Of a stretch of 41,193 nucleotides of DNA, positions 8,239 to 18,044 are shown piece by piece. A model generated the notes under the pieces. The model worked only from the letters and a program-made list of their open reading frames with translations, searched no databases and was not told the origin of the DNA. Position numbers and translations under genes: made by a program. This DNA is from Chthoniobacterales bacterium (GTDB lineage: Bacteria; Verrucomicrobiota; Verrucomicrobiia; Chthoniobacterales; UBA10450). Location: positions 1-41,193 of the forward strand of contig JACDGM010000033.1 of NCBI GenBank assembly GCA_013815325.1. Direction: 5' to 3'. Within the stretch, counting starts at the first letter, position 1; each line of letters begins with the position of its first letter.

Positions 8239-10662
8239 TTAGGCACTAAAGCGGCGCTGTTGTGCGGCGAGGAGCGGCGGGAAATCCAGCGTTGTCGGAG
8301 AAGAGCAGCGGCTGAGGAGTTGCTCCGCGGCCGCTTTCAGTTCCCGCCACCGCGTCCACTCCAGATCGGGCGCAGCGGCAATGTGACGGAGCAAGCTGCG
8401 CCATTCCATGAGCGCCCGCTCCACGTCGCCATGGCGCAACCATTCAGAGAGAATCTTGTAACGGCCGCTCGGATTGTTCACCACTTCCCGGATTACTTCC
8501 GCGGCCCCCGCGCCGTAGTGCACCGGCACTCCCATCTCCAAATAACCCGGATGATCCGCACGCTCATAAACCGTCTGGCAGAGCGCGCCCAGCCTTCCCG
8601 CCATGGGCGAGTCCTCACCCGCGAAACGCGGCCCGGCGCGGATGTTTGCAAGATCGAAAACCAAATCGTCGATCGAGTATCTCTCATCCTCGAGCGCGGC
8701 GGCAACGGCGAGTCCTTCGCCCGCCTGGAAAAAACCAAAGACGAGGCCGCGCCGGGTTGGCGTTCCATCCGGCTCGATCAATCCAAGGCGCCGCCAGGCG
8801 TAAGCCGGCGAGGCGACGATCTCGACCGTTTGATCGTGTTGCAGCTCGAGACAATCGCGGCAGACGAGCGGTATGTTTTCCTGCTCCGGCGGCGTGAGCA
8901 GGGCCCGGCCTAACGAGTCCAGCTGCGCGCTCATTTGCACCTGCGAAAAATCGATCCGGGCGGAAATGAGATTACCTCTCCTAACGATCTCCGAGACAAG
9001 GCCGCCGCCGCTCCACTCCGGTATTCGCTCGCGGACGCGGGCGAGGAGCTCCTCCTCCGGCAGCGCTTTCGCGCGCAGCGCCTTCCGCAGCGGCTTGACC
9101 AATTGGAGATCGGATTGCTCGGGAGCGCTCGTAGCGAGGGGGATTTCGCGTCCATAGGTTTTCTTCTCCCGCAGCCGGCAAAGATTGCCGAGGAAAAAGC
9201 GGTCGAGCGTCTTCGGCAGGCTCAAGGCGGGTACCCAGCGCTCCTTTTCCCGCACGAGGATTTCGCCTAACGAAACCTCGACCATGCTGCCGCGGGGTTC
9301 CCACACTTCCGCGCTGTTGAGGATTTCAACGATCGGCCGCCTAACGAAGCGCGCCCGTTCCGCATCGACCCAGAGCCCGCATGGCTTTGGCCCGGTGGCG
9401 AGGGAATGCTCCACGCCTAACGGAACCTTTTGCACACTGAAAAGCGCGCGGCTGAGTTCCACCGCGTTGGCGAAGGGAGTGCTCTGATGTAGCGTCGGGC
9501 TCGCCTCCACGCGGTTGTAAGGCGTTCGCATCACGCTGATGAGGCTCGGCCAGTCGACCTGTGTCGCGCGCTTCAACTGCCGCGGGCGGGCGAAACTCAG
9601 CCGCGGCTGGTCCGGCGTGAAAAGAATGAACCCGCTGTCGTCGAGCCCTCGCCGGCCAGCCCGACCGAACATCTGGAGCAGCTCATCCGGCTCGACCTGA
9701 CGCTCGAAATTTCCCGAGAGATAGCGCGTGTCGGTAATCAGAACTGAGCGCATGGAAAAATTTATCCCGGCGGCGAGCCCCATCGTCGCGACCACTACGT
9801 TGAGCTGGCCCGCTTTGGCGAGCGGCTCGATCAAGCCGGCGCGCACGGCGTAGCTTAACCCGCTGTGATGATAGGCGACGCGGTTGTGCAGCAGCTTCGT
9901 TAGGCGCTTGCCCGCGAGCCCTTCCTGTTCCGGCGAGAGCGGCAACGGATCGCGCACCGGCACCGCGCTCGCGATCGCATGCGCCAGCTCTTCCGTCGCA
10001 TTGCGGCGCGGCGCGAAAACCAGAATCGGCGCGAGGCCGCCGTGCAGCGCTTTCGCGATCAGGCGCGGCCACATCTCGCGCGTCTTGACGAACCCAACTT
10101 CGGGCAGGTTGAGCAGATCGACTTCGTGCTGCGGCACCGGTCGCTCCTCGTGCCTAACGAGAACGGCGTCGCGGCCGTTGCGTTGCAGCCACGCGACCAC
10201 GTCCTGGGGGTTGTTCACGCTCCCGCTCAGCAGGAGGAGCTGCGTGGTGGGCGGCGCGAGCGCCAGCGCCAGCTCGTAATGCACACCCCGCACGGGGTCG
10301 GCGATAAGCTGGTATTCATCGACCATAAGAAGGCGCGGACCCTGCCGCCGGAGAAACCGCGCGCGCTGCGTCTCGAGCGTTGCGACGACCACTTTCGCGT
10401 CGAGGTTCAATGCGAGGTCGCCGGTCGCAATGCCGACGTCCCAGCCGCGCGCGCGCCATTCCGCGAGTTTGTCGTTCGCCAGCGCGCGCGTCGGCACGGT
10501 AAAAACGGCCTGCCCTTTGAGCGACGCATAGAGCAGCTCGAAAATGTAAGTCTTGCCCGCGCCGGTGGGCGCATGCACGACCACATCCTTTCCGGACTGC
10601 AGGGCGCGGACGGCCTCCTGTTGCCAGAGATCGGGGACAACCAGGTTGATCTCCAGCCCCAT
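8239..10662 (-). CDS. Ski2-like superfamily 2 helicase with DEYQ motif II
   Basis: 807 residues from ATG at 10660-10662 (MGLEINLVVPDLWQQEAV). Helicase motifs in order: Q-like WQQEAV, Walker A APTGAGKT (31-38), PTRALANDK (57-65), Ib TLETQRAR, motif II VDEYQ (114-118) in place of DExH/DEAD, motif III as SGS (146-148) in place of SAT, motif V ATMGLAAGINF (292-302), motif VI QMFGRAGRRG (330-339). The motif V and VI wording is that of Ski2/Brr2-type RNA helicases. A 450-residue C-terminal region follows that I do not recognise; it includes a CRDCLELQ segment. It probably acts as an ATP-driven RNA or DNA unwinding enzyme in the cytoplasm; substrate unknown. A 73-residue upstream extension would be encoded by the palindromic repeat at 10745 and is rejected. 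The TAA stop lies inside a TCGTTAGG word (8236). Confidence 0.88.
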   Translation of the reverse strand: MGLEINLVVPDLWQQEAVRALQSGKDVVVHAPTGAGKTYIFELLYASLKGQAVFTVPTRALANDKLAEWRARGWDVGIATGDLALNLDAKVVVATLETQRARFLRRQGPRLLMVDEYQLIADPVRGVHYELALALAPPTTQLLLLSGSVNNPQDVVAWLQRNGRDAVLVRHEERPVPQHEVDLLNLPEVGFVKTREMWPRLIAKALHGGLAPILVFAPRRNATEELAHAIASAVPVRDPLPLSPEQEGLAGKRLTKLLHNRVAYHHSGLSYAVRAGLIEPLAKAGQLNVVVATMGLAAGINFSMRSVLITDTRYLSGNFERQVEPDELLQMFGRAGRRGLDDSGFILFTPDQPRLSFARPRQLKRATQVDWPSLISVMRTPYNRVEASPTLHQSTPFANAVELSRALFSVQKVPLGVEHSLATGPKPCGLWVDAERARFVRRPIVEILNSAEVWEPRGSMVEVSLGEILVREKERWVPALSLPKTLDRFFLGNLCRLREKKTYGREIPLATSAPEQSDLQLVKPLRKALRAKALPEEELLARVRERIPEWSGGGLVSEIVRRGNLISARIDFSQVQMSAQLDSLGRALLTPPEQENIPLVCRDCLELQHDQTVEIVASPAYAWRRLGLIEPDGTPTRRGLVFGFFQAGEGLAVAAALEDERYSIDDLVFDLANIRAGPRFAGEDSPMAGRLGALCQTVYERADHPGYLEMGVPVHYGAGAAEVIREVVNNPSGRYKILSEWLRHGDVERALMEWRSLLRHIAAAPDLEWTRWRELKAAAEQLLSRCSSPTTLDFPPLLAAQQRRFSA

Positions 10663-10744
10663 CTTCAGCCAAAGATGGCGCGCTGAAACGCGCGGGCAAC
10701 TTGTGCCTTGCTTTTCAGAAGGCTGGCGCACGAGTTTCTGCTCA

Positions 10745-10889
10745 GGTAGCGCACACGTCTCGTGTGCTGGTCGCGCTGTTCCAGCGCGACGAACTTTTCT
10801 GACGGCGCGAGCTTTACGAATAAGGCGGCGTCTGAAGAAAGTCGCGACGGTGAAACACCGTCGCCAGCACGCGAGACGCATGCGCTACC
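10745..10889. repeat. Palindromic element, family B, copy 1
   Basis: Starts GGTAGCGCACACG and ends TGCGCTACC. Contains nested perfect stems: CACACG with CGTGTG; GTCGCGCTG with CAGCGCGAC across a TTC loop; and on the right side GCGACGGTG paired with CACCGTCGC around a short loop. The right half read in reverse complement resembles the left half, so it is two inverted monomers of about 55 nt, each with two hairpins. It lies between the helicase start and the 3D lipoprotein gene. Confidence 0.85.
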
Positions 10890-10932
10890 CGGAGCTGCTA
10901 CGCCGCCCGCTCTCCGCTGCAGGTTTCGCGTC

Positions 10933-11571
10933 CTAGTCCAAATTCGCCGCGGCGCGTTCGTGTCCTTCCAGCTCCAGCACCATCCGCTTGAGGTGGCGGA
11001 ATTTCGTATGGGATGCCAGCCGGCGCAGGCTCGCGCCCGGGTCGCCCCATTGCACGATCTGAATCGTTTCCTGGCGCACGCCCCAGCCGTTCATGTCGCG
11101 CGGCGTCGCCATGTAAAGGTCGATCGTGTTGCGCCCTGAGAGCGCCCAGCCGTAATCCTCCACCCGATAAAATTGGCCGGTGGAGACGACGCGGAAGATC
11201 GTGCCGGCCGGCCAGCGCGCCCAATCCGCCGCCGCGCTCCCGTAGATTTGGCTGGAAGAGTTCTCGATCAGGAAAGGCTGGTTCTGCGAAACGTAGGCGA
11301 TCGGCTGGTAGTTTCCCGACTCTCTCTCCGCAACCGGAATCGCGCGCGGGACGACGGTCGAGCGCGGGGCGGCGTGGAGGACGCTGCCGAGCGCGGTCAG
11401 ATTGCCATACTGTCGGTGATCGGACTCCGTATGAGTGTAGGCAGTGGTCCGCACTTGTTGGAAATCGGCGTGCGCCAGCGGCCGCTCGTAAGTGGGAAGT
11501 CTGCGCGAGGTGCCGCAGGCGCCTAACGACAGTCCGGCCGCAACGGCAAGAAGGGCGGGGTGAATTCTCAT
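10933..11571 (-). CDS. Lipoprotein with C-terminal 3D (Asp-Asp-Asp) domain
   Basis: 212 residues. The N terminus (RIHPALLAVAAGLSLGAC) is a lipoprotein signal with lipobox LGAC, so the mature protein is lipid-anchored at Cys19. The C-terminal half has the 3D-domain pattern: TTAYTHTESDH, PAGTIFRVV, YRVEDYGWALSGRNTIDLY and MNGWGVRQETIQIV, with the acidic residues D (VEDYG) and D (TIDLY) that define the family. 3D domains occur in lytic transglycosylase-like and cell-wall associated proteins (MltA, YabE, RlpA-like fold) and adopt a double-psi beta barrel. A role in peptidoglycan remodelling is likely but inferred. The word CCTAACGA at 11522 encodes the Ser-Leu-Gly of the lipobox on this strand. 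Confidence 0.82.
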   Translation of the reverse strand: MRIHPALLAVAAGLSLGACGTSRRLPTYERPLAHADFQQVRTTAYTHTESDHRQYGNLTALGSVLHAAPRSTVVPRAIPVAERESGNYQPIAYVSQNQPFLIENSSSQIYGSAAADWARWPAGTIFRVVSTGQFYRVEDYGWALSGRNTIDLYMATPRDMNGWGVRQETIQIVQWGDPGASLRRLASHTKFRHLKRMVLELEGHERAAANLD

Positions 11572-11660
11572 TCCAAGTGAGCCGCGAAGTTATTAACAGT
11601 TATTCACAACCACGACAAGCGGGCTTTTGCATCGTCCGTAGCCTTGCCTGAAACTGCGCG

Positions 11661-12840
<1,180 letters not shown>

Positions 12841-12845
<5 letters not shown>

Positions 12846-12987
12846 CGCACACGTCCCGTGTGCTGGTCGCGCTGTTCCAGCGCGACGAACTTTTCCTAAC
12901 GCATCACCGTCGCAATTTGCCTGAGGTCCGCGGAAAGTTCGCGACGGTGGAACACCGTCGCCAGCACGCGAGAACGCGTGCGCTACC
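12841..12987. repeat. Palindromic element, family B, copy 2
   Basis: Same architecture as the copy at 10745: outer arms GGTAGCGCAC and GTGCGCTACC, inner stems CACACG/CGTGTG, GTCGCGCTG/CAGCGCGAC and GCGACGGTG/CACCGTCGC. It begins inside the kbl stop region, giving kbl its TAG, and ends 13 bp before the stop of the convergent ATP-grasp-like gene, so it could act as a bidirectional terminator or mRNA end protector. It also holds a one-mismatch version of the CCTAACGA word (12896). Confidence 0.85.
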
Positions 12988-12999
12988 CAGGCGCTGTCG

Positions 13000-14199
13000 T
13001 CAGCGCACCACCCGCCGGTGCAGCGCGATGCTCGAGCCGACCCAGGTTTTTTCCTTGTTGAAGTCGACGCCCATCATTTTTCCCTGGCTCATGCGCACGA
13101 GGTTGTTGACCAGGATCGGCTCGCCCTCGTCCGGCCAGAGGAACATCATCCGAATCTCCGCCTTTGAGCGATGGCCATCGCTCGTGGGGACGAAGTCCGC
13201 GTAGGTGACCTTGTGTTGCAGAATCCAGGCGTGCGGATCGGGGAGAGCGGCCAGCATCTGCCGCGTCGGCTCCATCTCGACCCCGAGCCCGGCAAATGAG
13301 TAAAGCGGCTTGAGCACGTAATGCTCCAGCGATTCGTTAGGCGGAAATGCGTCGGCGAAGTAAGCGGGCGAAGTGTGCGCCGTTTTCAGGAAGGGCAACG
13401 AATGTTTGCTGATCCGGAAATACCAATTGGGATGGCCAACCCAGATGACATCCAGATCTTCGCGAAAGTCGAAACCGGGCCGCAGCTCCGGCCGGCGGAG
13501 GAGCTCATCGAAAATGACCCGGTTGTAGATCCGCTCGATGCGGATCTCACGGCCCTCGTGCTGATAGAAAAGCTGGCGACCCCGCTGGATGACGCTCGTT
13601 AGGCTGACCGGCCGGACACCGAACTCGGTCTTGGTGCAGGCAAAATCGATTCGCGTCTTCTGCCGCTCCGGCTCGATTTCGAGGAGAACGACATTTTCCG
13701 GGTCGGCGTCGCCCACGATGACGTGGCGGAGAAGCGCCCGATAGGAATGCTCGTCGAGTCCGCTAAAAAACGGCTGCCATTCCGGCGGAACATTGAGAAA
13801 CGCCTCGCGCAGGCGCTGCCAAAAAAAAAGCTGAAATGAGTAGAGGCTGGGGAAGCCCTGCAACTCGATCAAACGCGGCGTGAGACGGCCGTGCTCTCCC
13901 TCACAGACAGCGAAGTCCACCTGAACGAAATTCGGGTGCGCGTTCTCGTTAGGCACAAGCAGCGCTGGCGGAATCGCATCGCGCGCGTGCTCTCGGAACT
14001 CCGGCGTCTGCACCTGCGCAAGGAGCTCTCGGGCGGCGCCGGTGATTTCCTCGGTGAACTCCGGGGTGAGAAAGATGGGCGTTTCCGAGACGCGGAAGTC
14101 GGCCGGCCAGCGTTCGCTCTCATTCACCGCGCGAAGGAGAGCGGCGTATTTCTCCGAGGTGAATTCGGCGTTGAAGGGCGAACGCTGTTGCGGATCCAT
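13000..14199 (-). CDS. ATP-grasp-like conserved protein of unknown function
   Basis: 399 residues from ATG at 14197-14199 (MDPQQRSPFNAEF); an earlier in-frame start would overlap the small gene upstream. Conserved-looking phrases: VQVDFAV, LIELQGFPSLYSFQ, VVLLEIEPERQKTRIDF, RIYNRVIFDELL, WVGHPNWYFRISKHSLPFL, YVLKPLYSFAGLGV and EIRMMFLW with VNNLVRMSQGKMMGVDFNK. The KPLYSFAGLGV loop and the later EIR and VNNLVR segments look like the nucleotide-binding lysine-glycine loop and metal ligands of ATP-grasp ligases, perhaps circularly permuted as in glutathionylspermidine-synthase-type enzymes. If so it would join a carboxylate to an amine using ATP. I do not recognise a characterised member. It ends a five-gene leftward run starting with a GCS2-type ligase. 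Confidence 0.6.
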   Translation of the reverse strand: MDPQQRSPFNAEFTSEKYAALLRAVNESERWPADFRVSETPIFLTPEFTEEITGAARELLAQVQTPEFREHARDAIPPALLVPNENAHPNFVQVDFAVCEGEHGRLTPRLIELQGFPSLYSFQLFFWQRLREAFLNVPPEWQPFFSGLDEHSYRALLRHVIVGDADPENVVLLEIEPERQKTRIDFACTKTEFGVRPVSLTSVIQRGRQLFYQHEGREIRIERIYNRVIFDELLRRPELRPGFDFREDLDVIWVGHPNWYFRISKHSLPFLKTAHTSPAYFADAFPPNESLEHYVLKPLYSFAGLGVEMEPTRQMLAALPDPHAWILQHKVTYADFVPTSDGHRSKAEIRMMFLWPDEGEPILVNNLVRMSQGKMMGVDFNKEKTWVGSSIALHRRVVR

Positions 14200-14218
14200 T
14201 TGCCTGACCCGCGCGGGA

Positions 14219-14434
14219 CTAAGCGGAGGCGTCCTGACCAACAACCCCGCTGATGTGGAGCGGCGTCAAGATGGCCACACTATCATCATCGTCCGAGACG
14301 ACGACGCGATGGCCGTTAGGCGTGACGTAGGCGCGGTCGACGGTGGGGACGGCATAAACAAAACCGTCGGAAGTTCGAATCGAGAACGGAATGAAGGGAA
14401 CCCGGGCGAGTTGTTTTCGAATGTCAGCAATCAT
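14219..14434 (-). CDS. Small conserved hypothetical protein
   Basis: 71 residues. It reads IADIRKQLARVPFIPFSIRT, then DGFVYAVPTVDRAYVTPNGHRVVV and DDDDSVAILTPLHISGV. This is a recurring small protein pattern in Planctomycetes and Verrucomicrobia: a short helix 'LR..L...PF.PF.I...DG', a beta hairpin and an acidic 'DDDS...I' ending. Function unknown. It sits 10 bp after the M29 aminopeptidase and 19 bp before the ATP-grasp-like gene, so it belongs to the same transcript. Confidence 0.72.
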   Translation of the reverse strand: MIADIRKQLARVPFIPFSIRTSDGFVYAVPTVDRAYVTPNGHRVVVSDDDDSVAILTPLHISGVVGQDASA

Positions 14435-14444
14435 GCCTTGGACA

Positions 14445-15470
14445 CTATACTAAAAACTTCCCCCGCCGCATCACCTGCTCGTCGTCGAACCAGATGTCAA
14501 AATCGCGCCCGACGCAGTCAATGTGCGTCTTGGAGAGCCACGTCTGGCCCGTGTGCTCGGCGTAGGGATGACCAAAGGCGATATGGATGCCGGGAATTTT
14601 TTCGTCCTGCAAGATATTGCCGATGACGTGGGTGCAGGCAGTGTTCGTGCCGATGGCAAATTCGCCGACGCGGTTGCTGTTTACGTCCGTCCCGGTATAG
14701 GCGGCGAACTCTTCGAGCAGCTCCTGGTTGTCGCAGCCTAACGACTGAATTCGATTCCCCCTTACTTCAATCGTGAGCGGCGTCTTTTGAATATCGCCGT
14801 ATTTCTGGCAAAGGTAATCGCCGACCACCCCATCGACCACGAAGATGCCGTAGCTGTCGAAAGGCGAGGTGAAAATCTCGCCGCCTGGAAGGTTACCCCA
14901 CTTCTCGGGAGTGATGATCCCGCTCGTCTTGAGCCAGCGCAGATTCGACGAAAGATCGGCGGTGTAATCGGTGCCCGCCGCGGTCCAGCAGGTGACCCGC
15001 TTCGTCCGGCGCGCCCGCTCGACGAGGCGCTGGCTGAGTTCGTCGATCGCGCGGAAATCCGCCCGCATTCCTTCGCGCATGATCTGGCGGCTGATGTTGA
15101 CCATGTGGCCGTGGCGGATGTGATTTTTGTTCACGACGTCGCTCATCTGCATGCGCGAGCCGAGCTCGCCGCGCTGGGTTTGCGCGCAAAAAATCGAGAC
15201 CTGCGAAGTAGCGAGGTCGTCGAGGATGATGCGCGGCATGTTTGTCAGCGGCCGCTCGGCATGTTCTTCGAGGATGAAAACCGCGTACTCCGAGCCGACC
15301 TCTTCGACCTGCGCCTGCAGAGCGGCGGCGATCTCGCGCGTCGCTTCATCGGTGATGATGGTGATGCGTTCGTTAGGCTGGAGCCGCAGGCAAACGCGGA
15401 TGGCGTTGCGCGCCCCCGGAATCAATTCGGGATCGATGGCGAGAGTGGCGGCGAAGTGGCGGTCAGGCAT
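14445..15470 (-). CDS. M29-type aminopeptidase-like metalloprotein
   Basis: 341 residues. It resembles aminopeptidase T / leucyl aminopeptidase family M29: RLQPNERITIITDE near the N terminus, the middle ADFRAIDELSQRLVERARRTKRV, TAAGTDYTADLS, NLPGGEIFTSPFDSYGIFVVDG, VGEFAIGTNTA, and GIHIAFGHPYAEHTG-type C-terminal metal ligands (E in GEF, H and E in HPYAEH, D in HIDCVGRDFDIW). M29 enzymes remove N-terminal amino acids using a two-metal centre in the cytoplasm; many family members have unverified substrates. It lies downstream of the GNAT gene and 10 bp upstream of the small hypothetical gene. Confidence 0.85.
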   Translation of the reverse strand: MPDRHFAATLAIDPELIPGARNAIRVCLRLQPNERITIITDEATREIAAALQAQVEEVGSEYAVFILEEHAERPLTNMPRIILDDLATSQVSIFCAQTQRGELGSRMQMSDVVNKNHIRHGHMVNISRQIMREGMRADFRAIDELSQRLVERARRTKRVTCWTAAGTDYTADLSSNLRWLKTSGIITPEKWGNLPGGEIFTSPFDSYGIFVVDGVVGDYLCQKYGDIQKTPLTIEVRGNRIQSLGCDNQELLEEFAAYTGTDVNSNRVGEFAIGTNTACTHVIGNILQDEKIPGIHIAFGHPYAEHTGQTWLSKTHIDCVGRDFDIWFDDEQVMRRGKFLV

Positions 15471-15537
15471 TTGGAGCGCTCAGAGTAAACAGAGAAAGGG
15501 GCCCGGGCAATTGCGCCGGACTCGCCGCGAAAACGGC

Positions 15538-16032
15538 TCAAGGCCCGCAATCGGTCGCACCCGCGAGCGACTTCTCGAAGCAGACGGCGAGGGAATCGTC
15601 GGCGTGATGGCCGTAGCGGCGAATCGGATAATAACCAGCCCGCTCGTACAAACGAATCGCGACCGGCTGCCGCAGCCCGGTCTCCAAACGCGCGACGCGA
15701 TAGCCGCGCGTCCGTGCCCATTCCTCCAGCGTGCGCAAGATCTCGTGGGCCACGCCAATGCCGCGCGCTTCCGGGGCGACAAACATGCGTTTGATCTCGG
15801 CGACATCCGCCCCGTCGCCGGGCAAAGGACGGACTGCGCCGCATCCGACCGCTCTTTCGCCTAACGACGCCACCATGAAGACCGCGCGCTCGCCGGCGAT
15901 GTCGCGCGGCGGAAACGGCGGCGCCGTCATCTCCGGATAGAGGGTGCTCAATTCCGCCCAGAGCGCGCCGGCGAGACGGAGGCTCTCAGGCGCGAACGGA
16001 TCCGCAGGCGTGATCGCAAGCGGCGGCGACAT
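15538..16032 (-). CDS. GNAT-family N-acetyltransferase
   Basis: 164 residues. The acetyl-CoA binding motif A is plain: VAEIKRMFVAPEARGIGVAHEIL with the R/Q-x-x-G-x-G/A loop (RGIGVA), followed by LEEWARTRGYRVARLETGLRQPVAIRLYERAGYYPI, the motif B region typical of GNATs. Upstream strands AVFMVASLGERAVGCGAVR complete the fold. The acceptor is unknown. It starts 11 bp after the end of the YbdK-like gene and is followed by M29 after 67 bp, so it is likely part of the same transcript. A CCTAACGA word (15860) encodes the Ser-Leu-Gly segment of ASLGERAV. Confidence 0.87.
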   Translation of the reverse strand: MSPPLAITPADPFAPESLRLAGALWAELSTLYPEMTAPPFPPRDIAGERAVFMVASLGERAVGCGAVRPLPGDGADVAEIKRMFVAPEARGIGVAHEILRTLEEWARTRGYRVARLETGLRQPVAIRLYERAGYYPIRRYGHHADDSLAVCFEKSLAGATDCGP

Positions 16033-16043
16033 GAGAACATAGC

Positions 16044-17186
16044 CTAACCAACCGCCGCCCCGGCTGGCTCTGGCACGCTCAGTTTTTCGTAGGTCTCATG
16101 GACGATCAGATCCACGACGTCACGCATGTTGTGCTCGCGTTCCCAGGCGGCGATCTGCCGGTCGGCGCCGGTGCCTTCACGCATTATTTTCTCGATGTGC
16201 GCGATCTCCCCGCCGCTCCCAAGTTCATCCACTTCAGTCGCAATAAAATCGAGCAGCTCCGCGAGCAGAGCGCGCGTTTCCGCTTCACACTCGCGCCCGA
16301 AATCGATCAGCTTGCCATCAAGGCCGTAGCGCGAGGCGCGCCAGCGATTTTCATCGATCAAGCGCCGGCGATAGATGCGAAAATTCATGTTTCGCTCGTG
16401 GAGCTTGTGCAGCTTCGCCACGATCGCCTGGATGACCGCGGCGAGCGCGAGCGTGTCGTCGACCCGCGATTGGGCGTCGCAAATCCGGATTTCGAGGGTG
16501 TCGAAAAACGGATGGAGCCGGATGTCCCACCAGATCTTTTTTGCGTTATCGACGCAACCGGTTTTGATCAGGAGCTTGAGGAAATCTTCGTACTCGGAAA
16601 GGCTCTCGAAGGCGTCGGGCGTGCCGGTGCGCGGGAAGCGCTCAAACACTTTCAAGCGGTAACCTTTGAGGCCGGTATTGCGCCCCACCCAAAAGGGCGA
16701 ATTGGTAGAAAGCGCGTAGAGATGCGGCAGGAAATAGCGCGTCTGATTCATCACGTGAATCGCCGTCGAACGATCGGGAATGCCGACGTGCACGTGCAGC
16801 CCGAAGATGAGATTGGCGCGCGCGACCTGCTGCAAATCCTTCACGATCGTCGCGTAGCGTTCGCCTTCCGTGATGTGCTGGTCGAACCAATGTGAGAAGG
16901 GATGCGTGCCGGCGGAAGCGATCTTGAGCCCGCTGCGCCCGGCCATCGCGGCGAGCTCGCTGCGCAAGCGGATGACCTGCTCGCGCGCGGCGTGGATGTC
17001 GACGCAGACTTCGGTGCCGAGCTCGACGACCGACTGGTGCATCTCCGGCTTGATCTGTTCCTTCAGCGTCACCTTGCCTTCGCCGAGGATTTGTTGGATG
17101 TGGGAACGCAGCTCGCGCGTCTCGGGATCGACGATCTGAAACTCCTCTTCGATGCCGAGAGTGAAGACGTGATCGACCGCGCTCAT
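16044..17186 (-). CDS. Carboxylate-amine ligase, YbdK/GCS2 family
   Basis: 380 residues, full length. FTLGIEEEFQIVDPETREL near the N terminus is the GCS2 signature with metal-binding glutamates; it continues with EMHQSVVELGTEVC, AGTHPFSHW, GLHVHVGIPDRSTAIHVMNQTRYFLP, ALSTNSPFWVGRNTGLKGYRLKVFERFPRTG, WWDIRLHPFFDTLEIRICDAQS and ENRWRASRYGLDGKL. These are ATP-dependent ligases related to glutamate-cysteine ligase; E. coli YbdK has weak gamma-glutamylcysteine activity, so the true product here is open. It heads a five-gene leftward transcript of ligase, acetyltransferase, peptidase, small protein and ATP-grasp-like protein. Confidence 0.9.
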   Translation of the reverse strand: MSAVDHVFTLGIEEEFQIVDPETRELRSHIQQILGEGKVTLKEQIKPEMHQSVVELGTEVCVDIHAAREQVIRLRSELAAMAGRSGLKIASAGTHPFSHWFDQHITEGERYATIVKDLQQVARANLIFGLHVHVGIPDRSTAIHVMNQTRYFLPHLYALSTNSPFWVGRNTGLKGYRLKVFERFPRTGTPDAFESLSEYEDFLKLLIKTGCVDNAKKIWWDIRLHPFFDTLEIRICDAQSRVDDTLALAAVIQAIVAKLHKLHERNMNFRIYRRRLIDENRWRASRYGLDGKLIDFGRECEAETRALLAELLDFIATEVDELGSGGEIAHIEKIMREGTGADRQIAAWEREHNMRDVVDLIVHETYEKLSVPEPAGAAVG

Positions 17187-17266
17187 CGCCTAACAACAAC
17201 CGCCAACTCGGCACCCCGCGCAAGCTGGAGAACGCATCCGCTCATCGTATAAGTCGTATCAGTCTT

Positions 17267-18016
17267 ATGAGCCGCGTAGGTCACATCATTTTCGCGCTTG
17301 CGCTTTGCGGCGGGAGCAGTTGCGCCGCGCCGGAGAGCGGGAAGCCTGCCGGGTTCACGGTGGCGCAGCGGTATTTCGAGAGCGGCGGGCAAAAGATCCT
17401 CGTCGATGTTTACACGCCGGCCGCGAGTGGCCGGTACGTGCCGATTTTGGTCCTGCACGGCGCCGGCGGGATGCTCTTCGACGGGCCGGAAATGACGCGC
17501 GTCGCAGAGCAGCTCGCGATCGCGGGATTCGAAGCGTACCAGGTGCATTACTTCGACCGGACGCACACCTGGTTCGCGCGGCAGGCGGTGTTGCTGAAGC
17601 TCTTCCCGGTCTGGCGCGCGACAGTGCAGGACGCGGTCAGTTGGGCGCACACGCAGCGGCCTAACGAGCCAAAACTCGGGATCTTCGGATACTCGTTAGG
17701 CGCGTTCGCCGCGGTCGAGACGGCGCGGCGCGATGAGTCGATCGGCGCGGTCGTGGAAGAAGCGGGCGGCTTCTGGCACGGACATCCCGAAGGACCTACG
17801 CGTCAGCCGTTGCCGCCGATCCTGATCATTCACGGCACCGCGGACAGCCGCGTGCCTAACGAGAAATACACGCAGCCGTTGCTAACGTACTTGCGGGCGC
17901 ACCACGACCCGTACGAGAAGCAGTTCTACCCTGGTGAAGGCCACGATTTTAGCGCGCCTGCGAGAGCCAAGGTGCGGGAGGAAGCGGTGAAGTTCTTTGC
18001 GCGCCACTTGCCCTAG
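17267..18016 (+). CDS. Exported dienelactone-hydrolase-like alpha/beta hydrolase with serine nucleophile
   Basis: 249 residues. The start MSRVGHIIFALALCGGSSCAAP is an export signal, possibly a lipoprotein signal with Cys19. The fold is shown by PILVLHGAGGML (oxyanion region), nucleophile elbow GYSLGAF, acidic residue in HGTADSRVPNEKY and the catalytic His in GEGHDF. Dienelactone hydrolases use Cys; here it is Ser, so a general esterase or peptidase is more likely. Three copies of the CCTAACGA word fall in this gene (17660, 17693, 17855). One of them encodes the Ser-Leu-Gly of the nucleophile elbow and another the Pro-Asn-Glu after the acidic residue. The divergent 80 bp to the YbdK-like gene contain only a short GTAT-AAGTC type repeat. 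Confidence 0.85.
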   Translation: MSRVGHIIFALALCGGSSCAAPESGKPAGFTVAQRYFESGGQKILVDVYTPAASGRYVPILVLHGAGGMLFDGPEMTRVAEQLAIAGFEAYQVHYFDRTHTWFARQAVLLKLFPVWRATVQDAVSWAHTQRPNEPKLGIFGYSLGAFAAVETARRDESIGAVVEEAGGFWHGHPEGPTRQPLPPILIIHGTADSRVPNEKYTQPLLTYLRAHHDPYEKQFYPGEGHDFSAPARAKVREEAVKFFARHLP

Positions 18017-18044
18017 AAAACACTCCCGCACCGCCACAAGAGTT

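Noticed and set aside
10663..10881. 73-residue N-terminal extension of the helicase
   Set aside because: It is encoded by the family B palindromic element and has no helicase similarity.
11600..11608. TTATTCACA, a match to the DnaA box pattern TTATNCACA
   Set aside because: A single copy near a gene start, with no cluster, AT-rich unwinding region or dnaA/dnaN genes; chance is likely.
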